The notes under the pieces are model-generated. The model did no database searches and had not been told where the DNA came from. It was given only the letters and a program-made list of their open reading frames with translations. The position numbers and the translations under genes are program-made. This document shows positions 41,570 to 50,673 of a stretch of DNA of 64,000 nt, piece after piece (position 1 is the first letter of the stretch; every line of letters starts with the position of its first letter). The stretch is from CAYMPW01 sp964558505 (lineage in GTDB: Archaea; Thermoplasmatota; Thermoplasmata; Methanomassiliicoccales; Methanomethylophilaceae), in the NCBI GenBank assembly GCA_964558505.1, contig CAZLEI010000001.1:47309-111308 (forward strand). Reading direction: 5' to 3'.

Positions 41570-42409
41570 ATGACAAGGCTTCTGGTCTGCAGCGAACCTG
41601 ACCTGCCGTCCGTCAACATGAGGGATTGCCTCCTCAGGCTCCGTGACTGGGAGGACCTGGGGTCCGACGGTGCGGGGTCGTTCCTGGGATGCGGGGACAC
41701 GATCATAATGACCACCCCCGTGATGCACATACGCGACGATACGCTGGCGGACCGCGCACGTGCTTTCGGCATCGATCCGGACTTGATGGTCGTCATGTCG
41801 AAGCATTCTGCAGCCAGTGCGATACCCACGCTCACCGTGCATCCCATCGGAAATTATCACGGCAATGAGCACGGCGGTCGCAGCGAGGCTCTCGTGAGGT
41901 CTGCACCAGGTCCGATGTCCGGAGCCCTCAGGATGATATCGTCGCTCAATGATACAGATGAGTACAACGTGTCCTTCGAGGTCACCCATCATGGTCCGTG
42001 GACGGATGTGCCGACATTCTACATAGAGGTCGGAAGCGAGGAGACCCATTGGTCTGATGTCCATGCGGCAGATATACTGGCACATGTCATCATCGAGAAC
42101 AGGGACGACGATAACGTCAGGCTCATAGGTTTCGGCGGAGGGCATTACGCCCCCAGGTTCACAGAGATTTGCCTGGGATTCAAGGCGGATTTCGGCCATA
42201 TGCTGCCGTCCTATCAGCTGAAGGATGCGGACGACGGCGAGGTGCTAAGGATGATCGGGGATGCGGCCGCGGCCACTGGGACCAAGTGCGTGTACATGCA
42301 CAGGAAGTCTTTCAAGAAGGCCGAGGAGCGCCGCTACTCCGAATTGCTCGAGTCGGCGGGATACGAGATCGTATCATCCAAGGATCTCGATCCCAGCGGT
42401 TCACTTTGA
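41570..42409 (+). CDS. dtdA: D-aminoacyl-tRNA deacylase (DtdA/DTD2)
   Basis: 279-aa archaeal/plant-type deacylase that removes D-amino acids from tRNA. Family marks: VHPIGNYHGNEHGG in the first third, SFEVTHHGPWTDVPTFYIEVGS in the centre (in part) and GFGGGHYAPRFTEI. ATG 41570 fits a leaderless start. The last nine bases overlap the end of convergent pyrH. Confidence 0.93.
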   Translation: MTRLLVCSEPDLPSVNMRDCLLRLRDWEDLGSDGAGSFLGCGDTIIMTTPVMHIRDDTLADRARAFGIDPDLMVVMSKHSAASAIPTLTVHPIGNYHGNEHGGRSEALVRSAPGPMSGALRMISSLNDTDEYNVSFEVTHHGPWTDVPTFYIEVGSEETHWSDVHAADILAHVIIENRDDDNVRLIGFGGGHYAPRFTEICLGFKADFGHMLPSYQLKDADDGEVLRMIGDAAAATGTKCVYMHRKSFKKAEERRYSELLESAGYEIVSSKDLDPSGSL

Positions 42410-43081
42410 TCTGACGATCGTGCCTTCGTTGTCCTCGCCGAGGATCGCCTTCCTCAGTTCCGACAGGTTCCTGCCGTTGACTATGCAAAGGTCGATCTTG
42501 TGCTCTTTGGCTATCTGCACACCGAGCGGATCGAAAACACTTGATTTGGATGCTCCGTGCTCTTTGTAGACGATGTCTCCGAGCTGGTCTATCGTCATCT
42601 CCGAGAACTTCTTCGCGTCCGGGTGCGTCCTGGGGTCCTCGGTGTATACTGCATCCACGGCCGTTGCGTTCACGACCCTGTCCGCACCGATCTCGCGGGC
42701 GACCATGGTGGCAACTGCGTCCGTTGTGTGGCCCGGGTCCGTTCCGCCCATTATCACGATGCGCCCGGGTCCGGAGAGCGTAGCGGCTTCCTCGGCCGTC
42801 GTAGGGACAACATCCCTCATCTCGCCGAGGGCAAGTGCCAGAAGCTGGGCGTTGAGCCGGGTGGCGCCGATGCCCATTATATCGAGCTGATAATCGTTGC
42901 CACCGAGGTCCTTGCCGGTGGACGCATAATAGCGGGCGGTCTTCCCGCCTCCGCACACGACGACCATCTGAAGCCCTGCGGAAAGCTCGCGGAGCATGGC
43001 CGCGAGCTCCTTTATGAATGCCGCATCATCATTGCCAGGTATGAGAATCGAACCGCCGATTGAGATGACCGCTTTCTCCAA
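42401..43081 (-). CDS. pyrH: Uridylate kinase (UMP kinase)
   Basis: 226-aa amino-acid-kinase-family UMP kinase making UDP. ISIGGSILIPG is at the N-terminus, VVCGGGKTARYY next, and NATAVDAVYTEDPRTHPDAK (in part) is the archaeal PyrH nucleotide region. It is divergent from prf1; two TATA-like blocks lie in the 65-bp spacer. Confidence 0.93.
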   Translation of the reverse strand: MEKAVISIGGSILIPGNDDAAFIKELAAMLRELSAGLQMVVVCGGGKTARYYASTGKDLGGNDYQLDIMGIGATRLNAQLLALALGEMRDVVPTTAEEAATLSGPGRIVIMGGTDPGHTTDAVATMVAREIGADRVVNATAVDAVYTEDPRTHPDAKKFSEMTIDQLGDIVYKEHGASKSSVFDPLGVQIAKEHKIDLCIVNGRNLSELRKAILGEDNEGTIVRSK

Positions 43082-43146
43082 AGAACCAACACCTTTATTA
43101 TAGAGAACACATAAGGCCCCCTAGTATATAGGTTAGGGCGGTAAAC

Positions 43147-44379
43147 ATGGGCGAAGGTAGTTCGGTCGAGAGGGCCAGATATGATTTTAAGAAGGCCATG
43201 CAGGAGATCGTAAGTTTCAAGGGCAGGGGCACCGAGCTCATCTCTGTGTACATCCCCACGACGAAGCAGATCTCCGACGTGATGGCCTATCTCCGAGATG
43301 AATACTCCCAGGCGTCAAACATCAAGTCGAAATCGACATTGAAGAACGTCCAGGGAGCCATCGATTCCATAATGGCAAGGCTCAGGACCTACAAGACGAT
43401 CCCAGCCAACGGTGTGGTCATCTTCTGCGGGGAGGTCCCCCGCGCCGGCGACCAGACGAAGATGGTCCAGTATGTCCTGGATCCTCCGGATGCCATAACC
43501 GCGTTCCTCTACAGGTGCGATTCCCAGTTCTTCACCGAGCCTCTGGATGCCATGCTCGTGGATAAGAAATCCTATGGGCTCATCACCATCGACAGGTCCG
43601 AGGCCACGATAGGATTGCTCTCGGGGAGCAGGATCCAAGTGCTGAAGCATTACGATTCGCTCGTTCCCAGCAAGCACCATCAGGGAGGTCAGTCATCGGT
43701 GAGGTTCGAGAGGCTGATCGAGATCGCCGCCCACGAGTTCTTCAAGAAGGTCGCTGACGCATGCACAGATGTGTTCCTCAACAGGACCGAGCTTCAGGGG
43801 ATACTCGTCGGAGGTCCGGGATACACCAAGGAGTTCTTCGTGAAAGAGGATTATCTCCATCATGAGCTCAGGAAGAAGGTCGTCGATACCTTCGACACCG
43901 GGTACACGGACGAGTCAGGGCTCAGGGAGCTTGTGGACAACGCCAAAGGTGCGATCGTCGACATCAGGCTCACCGAGGAGAAGGAGTACATGCAGAGGCT
44001 CTTCCGCGAGATCAGGAAGATGGACGGCGGGCTCTCCTCTTACGGAGAGGAGGATGTCAGGCTGGCCACGCAGGCCGGCGCGGTGGCGACGCTGCTGCTG
44101 TCGGAGGCTCTGAACGAGAAGCGCCTCACCGTCGAGTGCCCTGCCGGACACAAGTACCAGGTCACCGTCAAGGGCGATGAGCCCGACAGGGTGGAGTGCA
44201 AGGAGTGCGGTGCCAACGCGTCCGTCGTGGAGTCCATAGACCTCATCGACGACTTCTTCGAGATGGCAGATCAATTCAACACCGAAGTGCAGATAATCTC
44301 CGCCGATTCGGAAGAGGGAGAGATGCTCCTGAAAGCCTTCGGCGGCATAGCGGCGCTTCTGAGATACAGGCTGGGATGA
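43147..44379 (+). CDS. prf1: Peptide chain release factor aRF1
   Basis: 410-aa archaeal class I release factor. NIKS is at 58-61 and YRCDSQF (the YxCxxxF codon-reading motif) at 122-128. The catalytic GGQ is at 180-182 within KHHQGGQSS. The C-terminal domain includes a small Cys segment (CPAGHK, CKECGA). All sequence elements for reading all three stop codons look standard, although no gene in this window ends in TAG. TATA blocks lie at 43092-43102 and 43121-43131. Confidence 0.96.
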   Translation: MGEGSSVERARYDFKKAMQEIVSFKGRGTELISVYIPTTKQISDVMAYLRDEYSQASNIKSKSTLKNVQGAIDSIMARLRTYKTIPANGVVIFCGEVPRAGDQTKMVQYVLDPPDAITAFLYRCDSQFFTEPLDAMLVDKKSYGLITIDRSEATIGLLSGSRIQVLKHYDSLVPSKHHQGGQSSVRFERLIEIAAHEFFKKVADACTDVFLNRTELQGILVGGPGYTKEFFVKEDYLHHELRKKVVDTFDTGYTDESGLRELVDNAKGAIVDIRLTEEKEYMQRLFREIRKMDGGLSSYGEEDVRLATQAGAVATLLLSEALNEKRLTVECPAGHKYQVTVKGDEPDRVECKECGANASVVESIDLIDDFFEMADQFNTEVQIISADSEEGEMLLKAFGGIAALLRYRLG

Positions 44380-44382
44380 AAA

Positions 44383-46101
44383 ATGGGAATAATGGATGAT
44401 TTCAGGAATGAGGTGACGGCCGCCGTTTCCGCGGCACTGTCCAGTATCGGGGCGGACGTCCCGTTCACGGCGGAGGTCCCCTCCGCAGACGCAGCAGACC
44501 TGGCGGTCCCCTGCTTCACGATGTCGAAGCAGCTCAGGAAATCTCCGAAAGAGATCGCCGAGCAGCTCGCATCGGCCATAACGCCTTCGGGCACAATATC
44601 CGAGGTATCCGCGCTGAACGGCTACCTCAATTTCACAATGGACAGCACTGCCCTCGTGGAGGGCACCCTCAAGGACATAATCCAAGAGGGCGACGCATAC
44701 GGCAGCCTTCCGAAGACCGGGAAGAAAGTGAATGTGGAGCACACATCCACGAACCCGACCGGGCCGATCCACGTAGGGCGTGCCAGGAACCCCATCATCG
44801 GCGACACGCTCGCAAGATGCCTCGCCATGTGCGGGAACGATGTGACCACCGAGTACTACGTCAACGATGTGGGGAAGCAGGTCGTCATCCTCACGTGGGG
44901 GGTCAACCACATACCGGAGAGCGACGTGGTGATCGAGGACAGGGACAAGACCGATCACAGGCTCGTGGCGTTCTACCGCGTGGCCAACAAGAGGATGGAG
45001 GAGGACCCTGAGGTGCAGGAGCAGATTGCAGAGATGCTCCGCAGGTTCGAGGCAGGGGACCGCGAGGTCATAGACGAGGTCTATGCGACCGCGAGCGTCA
45101 TGATCGAAGGTCTCAAGCAGACCCTGTCGAGCATCGGCGTCTCCCTCGACACGTACACCTGGGAATCCAGGTACATAGCTGACGGTTCCGCCCGTGCGGC
45201 CGTCGAGAAGCTCAAGGGATCCGAGTACGCAGGGCAGTCCGAGGACGGCGCATGGTACCTCGACCTGAAGGATTTCGGCATACAGGGCAAGAACACCAAA
45301 TTCACATTCACGAGGGCGGACGGCACAACCCTCTACACCACGCGCGACCTCGCATATCATCTGGACAAGTTCACGAGGGCGGACAGGGTCATCGATGTCC
45401 TCGGCGAGGACCAGAAGCTCGGGAGCAAGCAGCTCTGCTCGGCACTCGAGATACTGGGGAGCAAGAGGATGCCGGAACCCATGTTCTACTCATTCGTTTC
45501 CCTCCCCGAGGGGAAGATGTCCACGAGGAAAGGCGTCGTGGTCTACTTGGATGACCTGGTGGACGAAGCCATCGAGAGGGCATACGGCGAGATCGTATCC
45601 CGTCGCTCGGACCTGTCCGAGGACAAGATGAGGGAGATCGCCAAGGTCGTCGGCGTGGGTGCCATAAGGTACAACATAATCAGAGTCCAGCCGGAGAAGC
45701 AGCTCGTCTTCAAATGGGACGAGGCGCTGAACTTCGACGGCAACAGCGGACCATTCCTGCAGTATTCCCATGCCAGGACGTGCAGCATGCTCAAGAAGGC
45801 AGGGGATTACTCCCACGACACCGATGCATCGCACCTCACAGACCTCAGCGAGCTGAAGCTCATCAAGGTCCTTTCGCGTTTCGAAGAGGTCATACGTTCT
45901 GCGGGCGAGGATAAGCGCGTCCACCTGCTGCCTGCATACGGGCACGAGGTGGCATCAGCATTCAATCAGTTCTATGCCGCAGTCCCAGTGCTGTCCGCCG
46001 GCGACTCGAGGGATGCCCGCCTCACGCTTGTCGAATGCACCCGTACGGTCCTCAGGAACGTGCTCGGGTGCCTGGGCATGGGCGCTCCCGAGGAGATGTG
46101 A
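44383..46101 (+). CDS. argS: Arginyl-tRNA synthetase
   Basis: 572-aa class I synthetase. The N-terminal Add-1 domain is followed by the HIGH equivalent in NPTGPIHVGRARN and by KMSTRKGVV near residue 376; the all-alpha anticodon domain ends the protein. It starts four bases after the prf1 stop, so prf1-argS-GNAT form a tight run. An ATG three codons downstream is an alternative start. Confidence 0.95.
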   Translation: MGIMDDFRNEVTAAVSAALSSIGADVPFTAEVPSADAADLAVPCFTMSKQLRKSPKEIAEQLASAITPSGTISEVSALNGYLNFTMDSTALVEGTLKDIIQEGDAYGSLPKTGKKVNVEHTSTNPTGPIHVGRARNPIIGDTLARCLAMCGNDVTTEYYVNDVGKQVVILTWGVNHIPESDVVIEDRDKTDHRLVAFYRVANKRMEEDPEVQEQIAEMLRRFEAGDREVIDEVYATASVMIEGLKQTLSSIGVSLDTYTWESRYIADGSARAAVEKLKGSEYAGQSEDGAWYLDLKDFGIQGKNTKFTFTRADGTTLYTTRDLAYHLDKFTRADRVIDVLGEDQKLGSKQLCSALEILGSKRMPEPMFYSFVSLPEGKMSTRKGVVVYLDDLVDEAIERAYGEIVSRRSDLSEDKMREIAKVVGVGAIRYNIIRVQPEKQLVFKWDEALNFDGNSGPFLQYSHARTCSMLKKAGDYSHDTDASHLTDLSELKLIKVLSRFEEVIRSAGEDKRVHLLPAYGHEVASAFNQFYAAVPVLSAGDSRDARLTLVECTRTVLRNVLGCLGMGAPEEM

Positions 46102-46104
46102 GCC

Positions 46105-46602
46105 TTGGAGATCCGCAAGATGAAGATGAAGGACCTCGTGAAGGTCCGCGACCTCGAGCTCGCATGCATAAAGGAATACTTCGCCGAAACGCTGGAGAAC
46201 AAATGGGAGGACCTCCCCCAACAGTGGAGAGACGACCTTGGTGCCAGCAGCAAGAAGTCCTTCATGACCTACATCGACGGCGGCCTCAGTTTCGTGGCCG
46301 TGGAGGATGACGAGGTCATGGGATTCCTCTTCGCGCAGATGCTACATCACGTGTACAACGTAGAGAATCTGGTTTGGATAGAGAACATGGGCGTGCACCC
46401 GTATTTCAGGCGCAACGCGATAGCGTACAAGATGCTCCGCGAGCTGGTCAAGGAGTCCCGCGCACAGGGCGCGGGAGTGATCCACAGCGCGATACAACCG
46501 GACAACGTGCCGTCGATCATGCTCCATAAGAAGATAGGATTCTTCATGGACAGGCGCGAGGTCGCGCTGATGGACCTGAACGATCCGAACCTCAGGATCT
46601 GA
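46105..46602 (+). CDS. GNAT-family N-acetyltransferase
   Basis: 165-aa GNAT. Strands 4-5 and the acetyl-CoA loop are seen as IENMGVHPYFRRNAIAYKML, followed by the C-terminal HKKIGFFMDRREV. The substrate (protein N-termini, ribosomal protein or small molecule) cannot be told. Start is TTG at 46105, three bases after argS, with GAGGAGATG upstream as Shine-Dalgarno. It overlaps the convergent ligase gene by 11 bases. Confidence 0.8.
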   Translation: MEIRKMKMKDLVKVRDLELACIKEYFAETLENKWEDLPQQWRDDLGASSKKSFMTYIDGGLSFVAVEDDEVMGFLFAQMLHHVYNVENLVWIENMGVHPYFRRNAIAYKMLRELVKESRAQGAGVIHSAIQPDNVPSIMLHKKIGFFMDRREVALMDLNDPNLRI

Positions 46603-47281
46603 GGATCTCTTCCGCCCGTTGCTCTTCCCATTCAGTAAGTTCCCCGAAATCGATCGGGGTGCCGAGGGTCTCGGAGAATCCCATCATCATGGACAGGAGG
46701 ACCTCTTCCTGTTCGGGCGCATATCCCAGTATTTCTTCCAGGGATGTGAGTCCGTCGTATGAGTGAGGTTTGATGTCCTTGAGGACCTTCAGGGCGTCGG
46801 TGTCCACAGGGGATATGATGAGGCTCCCGTGCTGCATCAGGGCATCGCGGTCGCGGTACTGTGCGGAACCGGAAATCTTCCTCCCCTCCACCAGGATGTC
46901 GTTGGGCTCTTTGTATTCGGCCACGACGCCGAGGTGCTCAAGGGATGCGACGAGGGCCTCGCAGATCATGGCGAACGATCCCTCGCGGCTGTCGTAACCT
47001 TCGCGTCCGACGGTCAGGGCATAGGTTATCTGACCCGGCCCCGTCAATATCGCGCTCCCTCCGCTCATCCTCCTCACGATGCCGATGCCCCGCGCTTCAG
47101 CCAAGGCAGTGTCCACTTCAGACTCGATGTCTGCGAACCTGCCGACGGATACCGAACAGCGGTCCCGTGAGTATATGTGGAGTGTATCTCCGGATCTTCC
47201 GGAGTCCCGTGCCTCGAATACGGCACGGTCCATCGCCACGCTTTGTTCCGGAGTCAATGTTCCAAGGTCTATAATCCTCAT
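46592..47281 (-). CDS. Lipoate-protein ligase A family (BPL/LplA/LipB fold)
   Basis: 229-aa ligase-fold protein: GRFADIESEVDTALAEARGI, then RRMSGGSAILTGPGQITYAL (RRxSGGxAV motif) and NDILVEGRKISGSAQYRDRD with the conserved lysine. It has the LplA N-terminal catalytic domain but not the full C-terminal accessory domain, as in bipartite archaeal ligases. It would attach lipoate (or octanoate) to H-protein or 2-oxoacid dehydrogenase E2; none of these is in the window. Confidence 0.85.
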   Translation of the reverse strand: MRIIDLGTLTPEQSVAMDRAVFEARDSGRSGDTLHIYSRDRCSVSVGRFADIESEVDTALAEARGIGIVRRMSGGSAILTGPGQITYALTVGREGYDSREGSFAMICEALVASLEHLGVVAEYKEPNDILVEGRKISGSAQYRDRDALMQHGSLIISPVDTDALKVLKDIKPHSYDGLTSLEEILGYAPEQEEVLLSMMMGFSETLGTPIDFGELTEWEEQRAEEILRS

Positions 47282-47326
47282 GTGAAATCCTCGGAGAATG
47301 GGTTTGGAAAGGGTTTGATGAAGTGT

Positions 47327-47971
47327 TTATTCCTTCTTCCTCTTGCTCACGTAGGCCTTCTTCTCAGTGGTCGTGGCGGGTGCCTTGGAATCCTTCTTGG
47401 CATTCTTCCCGGACTCTGCCATCTCGGTGAATGTCGTGTCAGCCTCGACCTTGGGTGCGCTGCGCATCTTGAGGATCACGGCTATCGCGACCACGATGAC
47501 GACGATGATGACCACGAGGTAGGTGGTCCAGTTGGACCAGATAGAGGTGCCGACGTTGATTATGAGGCTGGTCTCGTTCATCGGGAAGTCCACGTGGTTG
47601 CCGGATGTGTCGGTGGCGGTGGCCGTGAACACGACATCGTACTGGCCGGCGTTCCTGATGTGGAAGCCGATCTCGGCGGTGGCGGTGGCCGGGGTGTCGC
47701 CGGCCGCGCCAGCTATGGGCACGGTCGCGGTCGCGAGGATGTCCTCGCTACCCCTGACGGATGCGGTTATCGTGATGTTGAGCGCTTCGCTGCCGCTGTT
47801 CTTGAATACGATGCTGACCTTTCCCGCTGTGGAATTGTCGAATGCCGAGACGACCTTCGCGTCCTCGCTGATGCTCACGGCGGCGTCCGAGTTGTCAAAG
47901 GACAGGCCGACGGGGATCAGAGCCAGGGCGAGTACCGCCATAACGGCCATGATTTTCGTGTATGTTTTCAT
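47327..47971 (-). CDS. Secreted, membrane-anchored beta-domain protein
   Basis: 214 aa. Signal peptide at 1-32 (MKTYTKIMAVMAVLALALIP.. ending SDAA), then a roughly 115-residue Ig-like beta domain rich in Ala/Thr/Val (KVSIVFKNSGSEALNITITA), a single membrane helix of V/I residues near 155-175, and a Lys-rich cytoplasmic tail ending SKRKKE. The beta domain resembles CARDB/NEW3-type cell-surface modules. ATG 47971 has TAGGAGAG upstream. It follows purP by 26 bases but is unlikely to be functionally linked. Confidence 0.75.
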   Translation of the reverse strand: MKTYTKIMAVMAVLALALIPVGLSFDNSDAAVSISEDAKVVSAFDNSTAGKVSIVFKNSGSEALNITITASVRGSEDILATATVPIAGAAGDTPATATAEIGFHIRNAGQYDVVFTATATDTSGNHVDFPMNETSLIINVGTSIWSNWTTYLVVIIVVIVVAIAVILKMRSAPKVEADTTFTEMAESGKNAKKDSKAPATTTEKKAYVSKRKKE

Positions 47972-47997
47972 TATCAATCGCTCTCCTAGCTTGATTC

Positions 47998-49155
47998 TCA
48001 GGTTATTATCTCCTCGAGGCGTTCCTCTTCGATCCCCTTGCGGATCTCCATCGAGACCCTTCTGCCGGTGCTCATCTCCTGTCTCCACAGGCAATTGCCG
48101 TAGGGGTGTCCGAGCGCCATATGGACGTTCGTTCCGCCGCCGATGCGGGGCGCGACATCGTAGATGTAGAAGTTCAGGTCCTTGTCGACGCAGGTCTGGA
48201 GGCAGAACGGCCCGATGACACCCGGGCTGTAATGGGTCTTCGTGGCCGCGATGTACTTCTCGGCCATGGCGAAAGCCTTGTCGAGGAGCGACTCCCTGAG
48301 CGTCGCGGAATTGTGGCCGCACACGGTGTACTCGGGGATGATGCCATCGTTCTCAAGCTCCACCTGCTGTTTGCCGGGGAGCCTGCAGTATCCGTCCAAG
48401 GAGCTTTCGAACCTCCAGTCCACTCCAAGGAGCTCTAGTTTCTCGCCCTTCTCCTGAAGGGGGGAGTAGAAGAAATCCAGGTTGAAGACGGGGCCGATGA
48501 TGTACTGCTCCATGCGGGCGCTCTGAAGGAAGTTCTCCTCGATGACGCCCTGGTTGATCAGTTCTTCGGATTTCTGACAGAACTGCTCGTAATCCTTGGC
48601 GGTGAAGAAGCCCCTCTCGAGCTTCTTGACCTTGTGATGGACCTTGATTATGGTCAGGCCGTCGATGTCCTCGGGCTTCTCCACCTTCTTGGGGAAGGGT
48701 AGCCCGGCCTTCTCGAGGATCCAGTAGTAATCTCTGACGTCTCCCCTCTCCTCGGACCTGAGCAGGTTCCTGCTTCCGAACATCGGGACGGCGAAATCAT
48801 CCTCGACAGCATCGATGCCGGAATAGGAGACGAAAGAACGGTTGGGAACGAACAGGACGTTGTTGTCCATGAGGCTCTTCTGGTTCTCGGGTCTGATGAT
48901 GTCGCTGAATCTGTCGAGCATCAGCGTCTCGTCCACAACTCCCCTGATGGCGTTGCCTGCCTCGTCCCTCTGGGCCTTGAAGTACCTGGAGAATGTGGCA
49001 TCCCTGCCTTTCTGGCAGATTGCCACGGTCTTGAATCCTTCCGACACCGCTCCGTCGCAGGTGTCCAGGGCGGAATGGGACGCAACGACTCCGATCTTGG
49101 CTTTCTCGAGATCATATTTCTCGAGGTTTCCAAGAACCACATCTCTGTCGATCAT
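47998..49155 (-). CDS. purP: FAICAR synthetase PurP (formate-dependent AICAR formylation)
   Basis: 385-aa ATP-grasp enzyme of archaeal purine synthesis that makes FAICAR from AICAR, formate and ATP without folate. Marks: ASHSALDTCDGAVSEGF at the N-terminus, DYYWILEKAGLPFPKK in the middle and DVAPRIGGGTNVHMALGHPYG at the C-terminus (in parts). TATA element GTTATAATAAGG (about 49190-49201, minus strand) lies 35-45 bases upstream. Confidence 0.94.
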   Translation of the reverse strand: MIDRDVVLGNLEKYDLEKAKIGVVASHSALDTCDGAVSEGFKTVAICQKGRDATFSRYFKAQRDEAGNAIRGVVDETLMLDRFSDIIRPENQKSLMDNNVLFVPNRSFVSYSGIDAVEDDFAVPMFGSRNLLRSEERGDVRDYYWILEKAGLPFPKKVEKPEDIDGLTIIKVHHKVKKLERGFFTAKDYEQFCQKSEELINQGVIEENFLQSARMEQYIIGPVFNLDFFYSPLQEKGEKLELLGVDWRFESSLDGYCRLPGKQQVELENDGIIPEYTVCGHNSATLRESLLDKAFAMAEKYIAATKTHYSPGVIGPFCLQTCVDKDLNFYIYDVAPRIGGGTNVHMALGHPYGNCLWRQEMSTGRRVSMEIRKGIEEERLEEIIT

Positions 49156-49205
49156 CGGTATACCTCTTATAGGGACGGTGTAACCCTTCTTCCTTATTAT
49201 AACTT

Positions 49206-50435
49206 TTACAGGACCGCCAAGATGACCAGCGTCAGTATGGTCGAACCGACCAGGTCCATGACCGACGAGGTTATCGGGATGCTGTGGTCGTCCGGGTCCA
49301 GATTGAACTTGATCGCCAGTATCGCCACGTAGTATGACAGGAAGTTCAGGGCGGTCGTCGTGAGCATGCCCGCCGTGATGACGATGGCCAAGGTCTTCAG
49401 CAGATTCATGTCCGTGCTCGGGGACACCAGGAAAGCGGCGATGCCGATGAATAAGAACGTGATCAGTGCCAGTATGTACATGATGCCGAAGTTCTCATAG
49501 GCGCCCTTAGGGGGCATCTTCTGAGCCTTCAGGGTACCCAGGTGGAGCATCGAGGACAATCTCGATGTCAGCATGCCAGACAGCGCATTCCCTTCGTTGA
49601 GGAAAGCCGGCATCAGGATGAGCAGCACGGAGTATGCGAGGAACTTGTCCTGCTGATCCTGGATGACCATGCCCGCACCGACCTCCAGGAACAGGCACAT
49701 GATGAGCACGGGGATCGATTGGACGACGATGCGCTTGGACTCGTCCACCAGGCCCCTGCGCGTCTTCTTCCTCTTCAGGATGCGGTACAGCAGGATGCAG
49801 GTGAACGCGATGAGCACCAGGCACGAGACGTCGGTCACCGCGGGCGCGGTGTTCCAGAAGATCCAGGCGGACAGGAATATCATGGGCACGGTGACGATGT
49901 CGCCGATGGCGGCGATGAGCGGGGCGGTTATGTTGTCCACGTCCCAGTCGTGCTTGAAGCCCTCGTAGGCGATGAGGACGTTGAAGATCATCACAACGAG
50001 ACCCGCGAGCAGCCCGCCCGCGGTGGAGATGAACACGAAACCGAGGAATGATATGTCGCCGTTGAAAAGGAGCACCACCACGAGCCATCCGACGATGCCC
50101 ATCAGGATGGACAGCAGCATGGTGAGTGCCAGCGTCGCCTCCATGTTCGTCTTGAGCACGCTTCCCTTCTTGAAATCCATGTGGAACGTACCCATGTGCA
50201 TGGCGGTCCCGAGGCGGCTGCCCATGGCACCGTAGATGTTGCCCCTCATCCCGATGGCGGAGTAGATGAGGATCATCATCCCCGGGATGATGACGAGGTA
50301 CTCCTCCATGCTGTCAAGGAAAAGTCCGGCGAAGAGGTCGGCCGTGGCGGCGATGACGAGTGCGCTGAGTCCCATAACGAAGACCGCCCGGTTGCGGGCA
50401 AAGAAACCATTCGCTTTTTTAGTGGAACCCTTCAC
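49206..50435 (-). CDS. MgtE-like divalent cation transporter with duplicated membrane domain
   Basis: 409-aa membrane protein made of two MgtE/SLC41-type repeats with about ten helices. The repeated signature is MGSRLGTAMHMG in the first half and MLTSRLSSMLHLG in the second. There is no N-terminal MgtE or CBS regulatory domain, as in eukaryotic SLC41 and many archaeal forms. Start is GTG at 50435 with TTGAGGAG upstream. It diverges from two PhoU/TrkA-C genes that probably supply the missing regulatory function. Confidence 0.85.
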   Translation of the reverse strand: MKGSTKKANGFFARNRAVFVMGLSALVIAATADLFAGLFLDSMEEYLVIIPGMMILIYSAIGMRGNIYGAMGSRLGTAMHMGTFHMDFKKGSVLKTNMEATLALTMLLSILMGIVGWLVVVLLFNGDISFLGFVFISTAGGLLAGLVVMIFNVLIAYEGFKHDWDVDNITAPLIAAIGDIVTVPMIFLSAWIFWNTAPAVTDVSCLVLIAFTCILLYRILKRKKTRRGLVDESKRIVVQSIPVLIMCLFLEVGAGMVIQDQQDKFLAYSVLLILMPAFLNEGNALSGMLTSRLSSMLHLGTLKAQKMPPKGAYENFGIMYILALITFLFIGIAAFLVSPSTDMNLLKTLAIVITAGMLTTTALNFLSYYVAILAIKFNLDPDDHSIPITSSVMDLVGSTILTLVILAVL

Positions 50436-50485
50436 AAAAACACACTCCTCAAGACATTTTATCGGGATACCCTAAGCCTCGCCCG

Positions 50486-50498
50486 TATATATTTAACT
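50486..50498. promoter_or_regulatory. Shared divergent TATA box of the transporter and PhoU/TrkA-C genes
   Basis: TATATATTTAACT is A/T-rich in both directions. It would give a short leader (about 30 bases) for the transporter on the minus strand and a long leader (about 155 bases) for the plus-strand genes. Confidence 0.5.
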
Positions 50499-50539
50499 CG
50501 TGTCGGCGCGTCAAGATGATGGCAAAGACTAAAAGTACG

Positions 50540-50651
50540 CAGAGCGCATACCATCACAGTACCCGATTTGCGCAATGAGCATGATCGGCAGGGTGATAAG
50601 AATTGTCCACCACCTCAGACGGATCCGACTCGAGCCGTAGCCTGCGCTCTG
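50540..50651 (+). promoter_or_regulatory. Candidate structured 5' UTR element (riboswitch-like)
   Basis: The long leader of the PhoU/TrkA-C operon holds a 112-nt element closed by a perfect 9-bp helix, CAGAGCGCA (50540-50548) with TGCGCTCTG (50643-50651). Inside are a long hairpin pairing ATCAC..CCGAT (50553-50567) with ATCGG..GGGTGAT (50584-50597), and a smaller hairpin ACGG/CCGT (50619-50622 with 50635-50638), i.e. a three-way junction. The Shine-Dalgarno AGGAGG (50660-50665) follows nine bases after the closing helix. No known riboswitch class was recognised. Confidence 0.45.
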
Positions 50652-50673
50652 AAGCGCACAGGAGGCCGGTTTT

